Origin: DASVCZ01 sp036381335
GTDB lineage: Bacteria > Patescibacteriota > Microgenomatia > UBA1400 > PJMF01
Length of the DNA stretch: 27,068 bases
Assembly: GCA_036381335.1 (NCBI GenBank)
Contig: DASVCZ010000031.1
Location: 1-27,068 of the forward strand
Reading direction: 5' to 3'
Shown: piece after piece, positions 1 through 7,900 of the stretch
Layout: each line of letters starts with the position of its first letter
Numbering within the stretch: the first letter of the stretch is position 1
Translations under genes and position numbers: made by a program
Notes under the pieces: generated by a model
Told to the model about the DNA's origin: nothing
What the model saw: the letters and a program-made list of their open reading frames with translations, nothing else
The model's database searches: none

Positions 1-351
1 AATCACAGCTTGAGCCACCGACATGTTACCGCCAGTAATGCCATCCATAATCCGGGCAATAAAAAGCATGGGCACCGTAGTAGCAGATGCGAAGAGCGCC
101 AACGACAAACTCGTCCCTCCTAAACTGAGCAGTAAGAGTGGCTTGCGACCATACTTATCAGAAAGTCGACCTATAATCGGGGTAGCGATAAATTGAAATA
201 GTGAGTACGAGATGAAGAGCAAACTCAAAGAAAAGGCATTAATGCCAAAGCGGGAGGCATACGGATAGAGCAGGGGAATAATAGTACCGTAGCTGAGAGC
301 GTTGACCAGCATGACTAACGCCAGCATTAAGAGAGTCGGATTTTTGAACAT
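1..351 (-). CDS. MFS transporter, N-terminal part (3' end beyond window)
   Basis: The reading frame opens with ATG at 351 and runs 117 codons to the window edge without a stop, so only the N-terminal part is present. It begins MFKNPTLLMLALVMLVNALS and shows three to four hydrophobic segments. The loop sequence GRLSDKYGRKPLL (about residues 61-73) is motif A of the major facilitator superfamily, between TM2 and TM3. This is typical of 12- or 14-TM drug:H+ antiporters of the TetA/Bmr type. An AAGG sequence lies just upstream of the ATG. It follows two tRNA genes on the same strand and may share their transcript. The substrate cannot be told from this fragment. Confidence 0.85.
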   Translation of the reverse strand, partial: MFKNPTLLMLALVMLVNALSYGTIIPLLYPYASRFGINAFSLSLLFISYSLFQFIATPIIGRLSDKYGRKPLLLLSLGGTSLSLALFASATTVPMLFIARIMDGITGGNMSVAQAVI

Positions 352-418
352 AGACCTTCAAGTTTATCGCAAAAAGCGGAAAGTGAAAATACTCTAGAAG
401 AGATCGTTCCGGACAGAG

Positions 419-492
419 TCGGGGAAACAGGACTCGAACCTGCGGCCTCGCGCTCCCAAAGCGCGCGCTCTAGCCATCTGAGCTATTCCCCG
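419..492 (-). tRNA. tRNA-Pro (anticodon UGG)
   Basis: The reverse complement folds as a full cloverleaf. The acceptor CGGGGAA pairs with TTCCCCG, the D stem is GCTC/GAGC, and the anticodon stem CGCGC/GCGCG closes the loop TTTGGGA, giving anticodon TGG. The T arm contains GGTTCGAGTCC. The discriminator is A and the CCA end is not encoded (ACTC follows), so a CCA-adding enzyme is required. This is the usual U34 proline reader of CCN codons. Confidence 0.93.
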
Positions 493-514
493 CCTCGACG
501 GGGATTGCCCGTCA

Positions 515-600
515 TGGTGCCGAAGGAGGGACTCGAACCCACACTCCCTTGCGAGAAAGAGATTTTAAGTCTCTCGCGTCTACCATTCCGCCACTTCGGC
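515..600 (-). tRNA. tRNA-Leu (anticodon UAA), CCA encoded
   Basis: The reverse complement gives acceptor GCCGAAG paired with CTTCGGC, and anticodon stem AGAGA/TCTCT around loop CTTAAAA, so anticodon TAA. It has the long variable arm of type II tRNAs and T arm GGTTCGAGTCC. Discriminator A is followed by an encoded CCA (515-517), unlike the neighbouring tRNA-Pro and the tRNA-Gln at 25715. It lies 22 bp upstream of tRNA-Pro in transcription order, so the two are probably one precursor. U34 of this tRNA is a type of wobble position that Elp3-class enzymes could modify. Confidence 0.93.
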
Positions 601-612
601 TCAAGAAACAAA

Positions 613-641
613 ATTATATCATCGACCTGTTATTACGTCAT
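613..641 (-). promoter_or_regulatory. sigma70-type promoter for the tRNA-Leu/tRNA-Pro pair
   Basis: On the minus strand a perfect -10 TATAAT (618-613) sits 17 bp downstream of ATGACG (641-636), a 4/6 match to the -35 consensus. The predicted start is about 6 nt before the mature tRNA-Leu 5' end. The -35 box touches the stop codon of the upstream glycosyltransferase gene. Confidence 0.6.
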
Positions 642-2224
642 TAGTCTAGACTGGGTTTCCGGAATGCCTGAGCTTCCAACGCTTGCCACTGAGATGGGCT
701 AACATCGTTCATGGCGTCTCTTCTGATATGCAGGAGGGTAGGGCTGCCATCAGCGCGCTGAAGTGCAACATACTCAGTTTTTAACAGTGGCCGTAGCACG
801 GCAGAGTACTCATCACTCCCTAAATTGAAGTAAATGAATGTCGGTGGATGTTCTTTGATCATCGCTAACCAAGCTTGGCGCAGATAGGGCGTACGGTATG
901 CCCAGCTCAGGTGAAAATTTTGCCGACCAGCTAACGGCAGCTGTGCCATCATATTCATATAACCTGCCCCATCTGGGCCGGTCATTAAAGTATTTCCAGG
1001 TTGGCTTATGGTTTTGAGCGCATTGCCATAAGCCTGAAAAGTATCATAGTTAATATAATACTCACTCAGTTTATCTGGTGGACGGCTTAACCAACTCAAA
1101 TTATTGATCAATAGTAGTACCATCAATCCTCCCAAACTATAGGCTATCATTTTATTTTTTCTCGATGATGAAAAATGTGAAAAGATAGCTTCTGTTCCCA
1201 AACTAATCACCACTGACACACCAGCCACATAAGTAAACAAGTGAAAACCTTGGTAAAAAGTGACGTTTGGTTGACTGATGCGCGGATTAAGACACAGAAC
1301 TAAAATAAATAAGCCTATAACTTTAAAAATATTTTTCCTTGACCATTTGATTATAGGTCGTTTAACCACCAACAATGTCAATAAAAGTACAACCATCGCC
1401 AGATAAAATCGAGCTATAGGACTATTCAGTGAAAAAATGTGAAAAAAAGGATAAGCCACTAAACGCAGATAGTGCCATGGGTCATGTCCAGTTTCGTAAG
1501 GAATAAAGTACAGCACATTATTAACAATCGTTTCTTGCCACCAGTAAAAAGGATTGAACCACCAAGTTAAAAATAAACTAGGCAAAAAGATACTACCTAG
1601 TAATAAGCGTCGCTCTTGGGTAGTAAACAGTTGCCAACTCAAAACAAGACTTAAGGCAGCAAACGGCCAGAGCGGTAAGAGCGTAAAACCCAACCACCAA
1701 ATCGCCAGGCCCGTCAAAACAGCGTCTAACGACTGTCTAACTTGAGAGGGAGGAGCGTCTAACGGCCACCAATTATCTGCCAAGAATAAGAGTAACCAAA
1801 GCACAGCTGGCACGGCTAAACTCTCAGCCAACACATGCCAAGCCAAAAAATAATGACCTAAGCTATAAGTCAGGATAGTAGCCACTACCCCTCGCCACTT
1901 AAAACGCCAAGTCAAAAACAGTGAAGCAAAAAAGGCCAAAAACCACATACTGATTCGCAGCCTATCAATGAACTGAAATAAAGTGTCATGGGGAATCGTC
2001 TCGGCCAACAAAGCGCCCACCAGCACAGGTAAAGGTTGGTGGTTAGTACTAAGAGTAGAGTAGAGCTGCCGATCAAAAGCAGAAATCATCCAGCCTACAG
2101 TCACGTGCTCTGTTTCGTCCTGGAAGTACCATGATTGACTGTGACTACGGACACCCCAGAGTAGGAATGAGAAAAAAAGACCTACTGTCAAAAAACGTAG
2201 ACCATGTGCTTTAACACCCTGCAT
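641..2224 (-). CDS. GT-C fold membrane glycosyltransferase (PMT/ArnT-like, family GT39/83 type)
   Basis: A 527-aa polytopic membrane protein with about 10-12 hydrophobic segments. After the first TM segment (about residues 9-24) comes an acidic DETEH motif (residues 36-40). This is where GT-C enzymes of the PMT/ArnT/YfhO group carry catalytic acidic residues in the first extracytoplasmic loop. Such enzymes move a sugar from a polyprenyl-phosphate donor to a lipid or protein outside the membrane. A longer in-frame start at 2338 exists, but it would run through the mutY start region. ATG 2224 is preferred because it starts with a normal TM segment and has a -10 box correctly placed upstream. 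Donor and acceptor are unknown. Confidence 0.75.
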   Translation of the reverse strand: MQGVKAHGLRFLTVGLFFSFLLWGVRSHSQSWYFQDETEHVTVGWMISAFDRQLYSTLSTNHQPLPVLVGALLAETIPHDTLFQFIDRLRISMWFLAFFASLFLTWRFKWRGVVATILTYSLGHYFLAWHVLAESLAVPAVLWLLLFLADNWWPLDAPPSQVRQSLDAVLTGLAIWWLGFTLLPLWPFAALSLVLSWQLFTTQERRLLLGSIFLPSLFLTWWFNPFYWWQETIVNNVLYFIPYETGHDPWHYLRLVAYPFFHIFSLNSPIARFYLAMVVLLLTLLVVKRPIIKWSRKNIFKVIGLFILVLCLNPRISQPNVTFYQGFHLFTYVAGVSVVISLGTEAIFSHFSSSRKNKMIAYSLGGLMVLLLINNLSWLSRPPDKLSEYYINYDTFQAYGNALKTISQPGNTLMTGPDGAGYMNMMAQLPLAGRQNFHLSWAYRTPYLRQAWLAMIKEHPPTFIYFNLGSDEYSAVLRPLLKTEYVALQRADGSPTLLHIRRDAMNDVSPSQWQALEAQAFRKPSLD

Positions 2225-2261
2225 AGATGTTAGTATAGTACAGCTATGACCTTGACCAACA
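2211..2261. promoter_or_regulatory. Overlapping divergent promoters for the glycosyltransferase gene and mutY
   Basis: Only 21 bp separate the two start codons. For mutY (plus strand), TTAACA (2211-2216), a 17-bp spacer and TATAGT (2234-2239) place the transcript start on the A of the ATG at 2246. For the minus-strand gene, TATACT (2237-2232), with TTGGTC 16 bp upstream (2259-2254), places the start at or next to ATG 2224. The two -10 boxes share the near-palindrome TAGTATAGTA, so polymerase can occupy only one at a time. Both mRNAs would be leaderless. Confidence 0.6.
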
Positions 2262-3070
2262 AGCAAATTACACACTTCCAAAGATTTATGGGAAAATGGT
2301 ATATCCAGCATGGGCGCCACGAACTGCCTTGGCGTCAAACCACCGATCCTTACCAGATCCTAGTCTCTGAAATCATGCTCCAGCAAACACAAGTTGATCG
2401 AGTCATTCCTAAATACTTAGCTTTTTTAGACAAATTTTCGACAGTAGAAGAGTTAGCCCAGGCTTCCGTGGCGGACGTCATTAAACACTGGCAGGGCTTA
2501 GGGTATAACCGGCGAGGATTAAATCTGCAGCGGGCAGCTCAACAAATGGTGAATGAGTTTAATTCCACCGTGCCTTCGACCACCGACCAACTACTGTCCC
2601 TTAAAGGCATCGGGCCTTACACCGCCGCCGCCATCCAAGCCTTTGCCTTTAATTTGCCCAGCACCGTTATCGAAACTAACATTCGGACCGTCTTTATTTA
2701 CCATTTTTTTCCTACGCGTGAACAGGTGTCTGACCAAGAATTACGATCTTTAATTGAAAGCACTCTCGATCAAAATCATCCTCGGCAGTGGTACTCCGCC
2801 CTGATGGATTATGGAACGTATTTAAAATCGGTACTTCCCAATCCCACTCGCCAAAGCAAAACCTATCGTAAACAAAGCCCCTTAGCCGGTTCGCTCCGCC
2901 AAGTTCGCGGTCAAGTTTTAAACGTTTTGACTCTCAAAGACAGTCTGACGTATGATCAACTTCGTGAGAAAATAACTGGTGATAAAGGCAAGCTTCTGAC
3001 AGCCTTAAGCGACTTAGAAAAAGAAGGTTTTATTCAATGCACAAAAAACGACATCAGCTTGTTGGACTAG
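2246..3070 (+). CDS. mutY: Adenine DNA glycosylase (MutY family) lacking the Fe-S cluster
   Basis: A 274-aa HhH-GPD protein that removes adenine mispaired with 8-oxoguanine or guanine. The general acid Glu is in SEIMLQQTQ (E42). The helix-hairpin-helix is LSLKGIGPYTAAA (about 117-129). Two features differ from textbook MutY. The catalytic Asp position reads VIETNIRTVF, with Glu143 where E. coli has Asp138. The C-terminal Cys quartet that binds the 4Fe-4S cluster is absent: the region after ALMDYGTYLKS has no Cys. A small C-terminal helical region replaces the NUDIX-like 8-oxoG recognition domain, so mismatch specificity is inferred. It overlaps the next gene by 34 bp, which suggests translational coupling. 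Confidence 0.8.
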   Translation: MTLTNKQITHFQRFMGKWYIQHGRHELPWRQTTDPYQILVSEIMLQQTQVDRVIPKYLAFLDKFSTVEELAQASVADVIKHWQGLGYNRRGLNLQRAAQQMVNEFNSTVPSTTDQLLSLKGIGPYTAAAIQAFAFNLPSTVIETNIRTVFIYHFFPTREQVSDQELRSLIESTLDQNHPRQWYSALMDYGTYLKSVLPNPTRQSKTYRKQSPLAGSLRQVRGQVLNVLTLKDSLTYDQLREKITGDKGKLLTALSDLEKEGFIQCTKNDISLLD

Positions 3071-3990
3071 GCGGAACTTTCGACCATTTTCATAAAGGGC
3101 ATGAGTTTTTTATTGAGTACGCAAACCAACTGAGTGAAAAATTAGTCATTGGCATTACCGACGCCCACCTCTCAAAAAGCAAACTCTATCCCGAGTTAAT
3201 TCAAACGTTTCATCAACGGTTATCAGCTGTCAAGCAGTTTTGTGAACGCCAACAGATTAAGGCCGAGTTTATTAAGCTGAGCGATCCCTATGGGCCAACT
3301 ATTGATCGCCAAACCAGAATTCAAGCCATCGTGGTGACTGAAGAAACAGCAGCCGGAGCTGAAAAAATTAATGAAATTCGCCAAGCTTCGCAGGCACGCC
3401 CCCTGCCTGTCTATGTCGCACCCATGGTCAAAGACGAGGTAGGACAGGAACTGCACGCCGATCGAATCCGGAGTGGGGAAGTCAGTCGGCAGGGGAGAGT
3501 CTATCGGTCGCACTTGACTGCAGATCTTCATATTACCGAAGCTCAAAAAAGCCTCCTCCGCCAGCCTCTAGGCCACTTAGTTGATGAACCGACTGCCACT
3601 CACGAGCAACAAACTGTGTACCTAGTGGGTGATGCCACCTTGGAAAAGTTTGTTGAGAATGACTGGCTATATGACTTGGCCGTATATGACCAAAGGCAAT
3701 TGAGAGAACAAACTTCTTCCGCAGTCATTAAAAACATACAACCTGACGTAACCGTCGATAACCCAGCCAGCACCATCACCCTTCAGCTGGTAAAAGTACT
3801 CGAAAATGCCCTCCAAGAAAACCAAAAGCATATTTTGGTCAACGGTGAAGAAGATTTGGCAACGGTGGTCTTGATTTTATTGGCTCCGCTGAAGACATGT
3901 CTTTACTATGGCCAACCTCACCGAGGCCTGGTGGAAGTTATTGTCACTGAACAGCTTAAAGACAAAGTCTTTCGGATATTGTTCGGCTAA
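3037..3990 (+). CDS. Fused phosphopantetheine adenylyltransferase and GTP-dependent dephospho-CoA kinase (CoaD-DUF359)
   Basis: A 317-aa protein with two domains. Residues 1-150 are a nucleotidyltransferase with GGTFDHFHKGH (HxGH at 19-22) and DRIRSGEV in place of the ISSTxIR signature, of the archaeal/eukaryotic PPAT type. Residues about 170-317 match the DUF359 family, now known in archaea as GTP-dependent dephospho-CoA kinase. The marks are a VGDATLEKF-like segment, DNPASTIT, NGEEDLA (269-275) and YGQP (291-294). Together they would convert 4'-phosphopantetheine to dephospho-CoA and then to CoA, using ATP in the first step and GTP in the second. The ATG at 3037 has AAGAAGG upstream, inside the end of mutY. 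Specificity is inferred from family membership. Confidence 0.85.
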   Translation: MHKKRHQLVGLGGTFDHFHKGHEFFIEYANQLSEKLVIGITDAHLSKSKLYPELIQTFHQRLSAVKQFCERQQIKAEFIKLSDPYGPTIDRQTRIQAIVVTEETAAGAEKINEIRQASQARPLPVYVAPMVKDEVGQELHADRIRSGEVSRQGRVYRSHLTADLHITEAQKSLLRQPLGHLVDEPTATHEQQTVYLVGDATLEKFVENDWLYDLAVYDQRQLREQTSSAVIKNIQPDVTVDNPASTITLQLVKVLENALQENQKHILVNGEEDLATVVLILLAPLKTCLYYGQPHRGLVEVIVTEQLKDKVFRILFG

Positions 3991-4013
3991 ATTTTCTGTA
4001 GTATTCTTAGGTC

Positions 4014-5201
4014 ATGCTCCCTCTTGCTGCCCAGCTTCGGCCTCAATCGCTTGACGACTTTATTGGTCAGGAACATTTAGTCGGGCCAGATAAACCCCTT
4101 CGCAAGGTCATTGAAGAAGGCAAGATCTTCTCGATGCTATTCTGGGGTCCACCGGGAGTGGGGAAAACCACTTTAGCGCGGATGATTGCCCACCAGCAAC
4201 ATCGTGACTTCTTTGAAGTCTCAGCCGTAGCCGCTGGCAAAGCCGATATCAAAGCTATCATTGATCAAGCAACTGCTCAGCAACAAAGCTTGATGAGTAC
4301 CTACACCGCCCCGATTCTTTTTATTGATGAAATTCACCGTTTTAACAAAGCCCAACAAGATTATTTATTGCCATACGTGGAAAATGGAACCATTGTTTTG
4401 ATCGGAGCGACTACTGAAAATCCTAGTTTTGAAGTTATTTCGGCGCTCTTGTCTCGCAGTCGAGTCTTTGTCCTTAAGGCTCTGACTGAACCAGAGTTAA
4501 ACCTGATCATTGATCGAGCTATGGCGCTCGTCAGTCAGGGTAAAAAACCTACGGTGAGTAAGCAGACGCGAGAATTTTTGATTCAGTACGCCAATGGAGA
4601 TGCCCGTCGGCTGTTGACCATTCTTGACAACACTCTCGAATTGTACGGGACGTTAAGTCTAGCTAATTTAAAAGCCGCTTTGGAATCTACTTCCCTCCGT
4701 TACGACAAGTCGGCCGATGAGCACTACGACACTATTAGCTCATATTTGAAGAGTATGAGAGCAAGTAATACAGACGCTGCACTTTACTATTTAGCGAGAA
4801 TGGTAGAAGCAGGAGAAGACCCTAAGTTCATTGCTAGAAGAATGGTTATCTTTGCGAGTGAGGACGTAGGCCTAGCACAGCCAACTGCATTGGTAGTAGC
4901 AAACGCTGTCTTCGACGCAGTCCAGAATGTAGGCTACCCAGAAGCTCAAATCAACCTAGCTCACGGAACAGCTTACCTGAGCCAAGCAAAGAAAGACAGA
5001 TCGGCATATGATGCCTACTTTGCTGCTTTAGATGATGTAAAGAAGCACGGTAATCTACCAATACCACTACATCTGAGAAACGCACCTACTAAGCTAATGA
5101 AGGAGCTAGGATATGGCAAGGGGTATGAGATGTATCCTGATCCAAAGGAAAGTCTGTTACCAGAGAAACTAAAAGGTAAAATATATTTGAAAAAGAGATG
5201 A
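4014..5201 (+). CDS. rarA: RarA/MgsA replication-associated recombination ATPase, chimeric: host N-terminus and element-supplied C-terminus
   Basis: A 395-aa AAA+ ATPase related to clamp-loader subunits, acting at stalled forks. Walker A is GPPGVGKT (45-52), Walker B is ILFIDEIHRF, and sensor 1 lies in GATTENPS. The C-terminal tetramerisation domain starts near residue 239. Up to codon 242 the gene uses host-like codons (Arg mostly CGN). After the 11-bp core at 4728-4738 the codon choice changes abruptly (Arg almost all AGA, A+T-rich third positions). The native continuation of this gene lies at 16169-16619. The ORF therefore crosses the left end of an integrated element and is restored in frame. 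A weak TATTCT at -12 to -7 from the ATG suggests a leaderless mRNA. The product should be functional. Confidence 0.93.
   Translation: MLPLAAQLRPQSLDDFIGQEHLVGPDKPLRKVIEEGKIFSMLFWGPPGVGKTTLARMIAHQQHRDFFEVSAVAAGKADIKAIIDQATAQQQSLMSTYTAPILFIDEIHRFNKAQQDYLLPYVENGTIVLIGATTENPSFEVISALLSRSRVFVLKALTEPELNLIIDRAMALVSQGKKPTVSKQTREFLIQYANGDARRLLTILDNTLELYGTLSLANLKAALESTSLRYDKSADEHYDTISSYLKSMRASNTDAALYYLARMVEAGEDPKFIARRMVIFASEDVGLAQPTALVVANAVFDAVQNVGYPEAQINLAHGTAYLSQAKKDRSAYDAYFAALDDVKKHGNLPIPLHLRNAPTKLMKELGYGKGYEMYPDPKESLLPEKLKGKIYLKKR
4728..4738 (+). repeat. attL core: 11-bp direct repeat inside rarA
   Basis: GACACTATTAG here is identical to 16158-16168. The flanking bases differ on both sides (C versus G before, CT versus TG after), so 11 bp is the full exact match. 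It encodes Asp239-Thr-Ile-Ser of RarA. The sequence just right of it, TCATATTTGA (4740-4749), is a 9/10 inverted match to TCAATTATGA (16138-16147) at the other end of the element. In the circular form these would form the arms of attP. Confidence 0.85.
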
Positions 5202-5240
5202 GGGACTCACCAGTCCCCAATTATGTTCAGTTGAAAAATT

Positions 5241-5960
5241 ATGAATAAAATTAGTAGTACCATAGGTAAAATTGCGAGTAACAAAGCTGTACAGCTTAGT
5301 GGACAACTTGCCCAGGCTCATCCAAATCCCATTGTTAGTGGAAGTGCTACTTTTGCATCAGCTATCTTGGGTTATGTTGCTCAGTCATATCAAGAAGACC
5401 AGCAACAAGCAGCCAACGAATACTTATTCGAGTTAGATAGAAGACTAAATAACTTAGATCAAACAAAGGTTGATGAAGAGTATCTATATTCCAGGGATGG
5501 CAGAAGGTTGATAGCAAGGATAATGAGATTGGTATACCGAGATAGTAGAAAAGAAAAAATAATTGCTGCTAGTCATCTGACAAAAAAACTAATAACTGCC
5601 AATAGGATGAGCATAGACGAGAAAGAATTATTTGTTGAGACTCTTGACTCTATCAATGTTTTACAATTTTCAATTTTGCAATATGTGACCATTCAAATGT
5701 GGCAAAGGATTGATAGACCTCACAAGGGTTTTGACTGGGGTAAAATTGCTACAAAATATCAAGATAAAGGCATAAAACAATCACTTATACATCAATCACT
5801 AAAATCATTAGAAAGTTTTGGCCTAGTGATTGAAAATACTGCAACAGTAAAAGACGTAGATCAGTCCCACTTTGTCACAGATTATGGTTCTGATTTTATA
5901 ACTTTCTGCACAGATATTGACAAAGGAACTGCCTCAAGTATCGATCTGGAAAAACTGTAA
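5241..5960 (+). CDS. Unrecognised protein, small-residue-rich N-terminus and possible winged-helix C-terminus
   Basis: A 239-aa protein I do not recognise. Residues 1-50 are rich in Ala, Gly and Ser, with a possible hydrophobic helix (about 30-48, GSATFASAILGYVAQ). The middle (50-145) is charged and helical. Residues 160-225 (KGFDWGKIATKY followed by SLKSLESFGLVIEN) could form a winged-helix fold ending in a beta wing. It is the first gene inside the left end of the element, 39 bp after the rarA stop. A short hairpin GGGACT/AGTCCC (5202-5217) lies between them. The next gene starts 1 bp after its stop, so the two are probably co-expressed. Its function is unknown. Confidence 0.7.
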   Translation: MNKISSTIGKIASNKAVQLSGQLAQAHPNPIVSGSATFASAILGYVAQSYQEDQQQAANEYLFELDRRLNNLDQTKVDEEYLYSRDGRRLIARIMRLVYRDSRKEKIIAASHLTKKLITANRMSIDEKELFVETLDSINVLQFSILQYVTIQMWQRIDRPHKGFDWGKIATKYQDKGIKQSLIHQSLKSLESFGLVIENTATVKDVDQSHFVTDYGSDFITFCTDIDKGTASSIDLEKL

Positions 5961-5961
5961 T

Positions 5962-6924
5962 ATGGAAGATAACCAAAAATTACCAGTAAAACACCATTAC
6001 ATTCCTCAATTTTATCTAAAGGGTTTTTCTCAAGATCAAGAACACTTGCACGTATTTGATAAAAAAGCTGAAACTGATGAAGCTAGATTTAGATACCAAA
6101 CTACTCAGGCGATAGCTTATAAAAAACATTTCTATACCTACGAAACCCAAGACCATAGCAAAGAAACTCTTGAAGGAATGTTCAGCGAAATTGAAGGTAT
6201 GGCTCAGAAGGCAATAGAAAAGCTATCTCTCGGTGAGCAGTTAGATCGAGAGTTGAGATCATATCTAGCTTTATTTATCGCTTTTCTCTGGGTGAGAGTA
6301 CTTCATTTCAAATCTGAAACTCTCGGAGCTCAAGAAGAGATGCACGAAAAAATGGCAAGAATGATGTTCAGAGTTCAACCTAAAAAAATGATGCGAGAAT
6401 GGGCTGAAAAAGAAGGTAAAGTAATGACTGATGAAGAAATTGACCATCTCATTGATTTTGCAACAAATCCCAAAAGGAGCAAAATAAAAATGAACTTCCC
6501 ACAGAATTATTGGATAAAACAGATGCTCAAGCTAGGAGATGATCTTTATCCGTACCTAGCCATAACTGATTGGCAAATAATTCACGCTCCAAAAAAATAT
6601 GCATATCTAACATCCGACAACCCTTTTATGCTGAGACCGACTGAAAAACCACATCCTTTCTATGGGATAGGATTACTCACGCCTGGGGTAAAGAAAATAA
6701 TTCCACTGAAATCAGATTTACTACTGGTTATGCACGAACCTAGTGAAAATCCTGATTTATATCATACAGAGGGTACAAAAGAAGGATTTAGAAAGATAAA
6801 TGAACAGATAGTCTGGAACGCTGACAGAGTTGTCTTTTCTCCTGATTTGGGGAAAATACAAAAAATAGCTAAAACAAAACCTGAATTAGTAAAACCCAGG
6901 GGAAAAAGGTATAGAGTTTCGTAG
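5962..6924 (+). CDS. DUF4238 family protein
   Basis: A 320-aa protein. The start is taken at ATG 5962, right after the previous stop, because the next residues lead into the family signature. The upstream in-frame extension (from 5917) only covers the end of the previous gene. The N-terminal motif KHHYIPQFYLKGFS (residues 9-22) and the later YLTSDNPFML match DUF4238, a widespread family of unknown activity common in mobile regions. The conserved His-His near the N-terminus and the Ser-Asp-Asn-Pro motif look like a possible active site, but this is inference. It sits in a tight run with its neighbours (1-bp gaps on both sides). Confidence 0.8.
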   Translation: MEDNQKLPVKHHYIPQFYLKGFSQDQEHLHVFDKKAETDEARFRYQTTQAIAYKKHFYTYETQDHSKETLEGMFSEIEGMAQKAIEKLSLGEQLDRELRSYLALFIAFLWVRVLHFKSETLGAQEEMHEKMARMMFRVQPKKMMREWAEKEGKVMTDEEIDHLIDFATNPKRSKIKMNFPQNYWIKQMLKLGDDLYPYLAITDWQIIHAPKKYAYLTSDNPFMLRPTEKPHPFYGIGLLTPGVKKIIPLKSDLLLVMHEPSENPDLYHTEGTKEGFRKINEQIVWNADRVVFSPDLGKIQKIAKTKPELVKPRGKRYRVS

Positions 6925-6925
6925 T

Positions 6926-7291
6926 ATGTACCAAGGTCACTTATCACTATTAGACACACTCATTCCCCTCAACGCCTGTCTAGTAACCAACAAACATAAA
7001 TGTGGCAAACCTTATTGCAAATGCAACAAAGGTCATTTGCACCAATCCACTGCACTCAAATATAGGGTGAATGGGATTCAAAAAAAGAAGTACGTCAAAA
7101 AGGCTGATGTAGCTAAAGTTAGACAACAGCTGTACTGGGCTAAAGGTAGTCAGTTTTTTGATAGAGATGAACGCTACACTTTAGCCATCTTTTATACATA
7201 TCCAGATTTACTAGATAACGAGTACTGTATCAAGGCATACGAGCTATTTGGTCAGCAAAAACGCACACCTGAGTCTCTCCTTGCCAACTGA
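6926..7291 (+). CDS. Small Cys-rich protein, DUF6788-like
   Basis: A 121-aa basic protein starting 1 bp after the DUF4238 gene. Residues about 26-34 read CGKPYCKCN, followed by GHLHQS and a YRVNGIQKKKYVKKADV stretch. The order CGKxxCxC, a His, then a short strand ending in basic KKYV resembles DUF6788, small proteins with a presumed zinc knuckle often found beside transposases and phage genes. The cysteines could bind zinc and the basic tail nucleic acid; both are inference. It is followed after 47 bp by another gene of unknown function. Confidence 0.65.
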   Translation: MYQGHLSLLDTLIPLNACLVTNKHKCGKPYCKCNKGHLHQSTALKYRVNGIQKKKYVKKADVAKVRQQLYWAKGSQFFDRDERYTLAIFYTYPDLLDNEYCIKAYELFGQQKRTPESLLAN

Positions 7292-7338
7292 TCTCTAAAA
7301 TAGGCTGTTTCTGGTACATCAGGTATACTGAAATCCAG

Positions 7339-7842
7339 ATGCATAGAGACAAAAATCATAAAAGAAAAACTCAACAAGATTTTCAATTTTGGCAATACGC
7401 TTCTAATCTCAAAAAAGCTGGTCACAAGACCATTGTTCACGCTTTAGCTTGGGAATGTCCAAGAGCATATCACTTTCTTCTCCAACAACTTAGTGAAAAA
7501 ACACCGTTAGAAAGAATCACCATCTTGCTATGGCGAGACTATCAGACTGACGTAGGATCACTTGAGCAAAAAGGTTATGGCACACTTTCACCAACTGCTC
7601 TTAGAAGGTTCAGAGATAAATACTACTCAACAAACAATTTACCCAACCCCAAAATTACAAGAGCAGTAAAACAGCAAGAACTGCATTCACTCATACAAGA
7701 AGCTCAACAGCTAAAATTGATGGCTAATAAGTTCTTTGAGATTGATATGAGAGTGTGGCCTACTCAAACAGGACAGTCTCTTCGCAAAAAGCACCACGAA
7801 ACAGTGCTAAAAATCGCTAAACTTCAATCTCAGTTATCCTAA
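7339..7842 (+). CDS. Unrecognised basic, helical protein
   Basis: A 167-aa protein I do not recognise. It is strongly basic at the N-terminus (MHRDKNHKRKTQQ) and throughout, with predicted helical character and a Gln-rich second half. There is no signal peptide, TM segment or catalytic motif that I can see. The Lys/Arg content would suit nucleic-acid binding. It closes the run of four element genes next to attL (5241-7842), all on the same strand. After it comes a 58-bp gap, so transcription may restart there. Confidence 0.6.
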   Translation: MHRDKNHKRKTQQDFQFWQYASNLKKAGHKTIVHALAWECPRAYHFLLQQLSEKTPLERITILLWRDYQTDVGSLEQKGYGTLSPTALRRFRDKYYSTNNLPNPKITRAVKQQELHSLIQEAQQLKLMANKFFEIDMRVWPTQTGQSLRKKHHETVLKIAKLQSQLS

Positions 7843-7900
7843 TTTTTCCCAATAAGTCGGTACTTATTGACTCTCGTGTCGCTTGTGCAATCATATAGTT

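Noticed and set aside
5202..5217. GGGACT/AGTCCC hairpin after the rarA stop.
   Set aside because: Only 6 bp and not followed by a T run, so not called as a terminator.
6945..6953. CACTATTAG inside the DUF6788-like gene resembles part of the att core.
   Set aside because: Only 9 of 11 bases match, with no arm sequences or gene disruption; chance match is likely.
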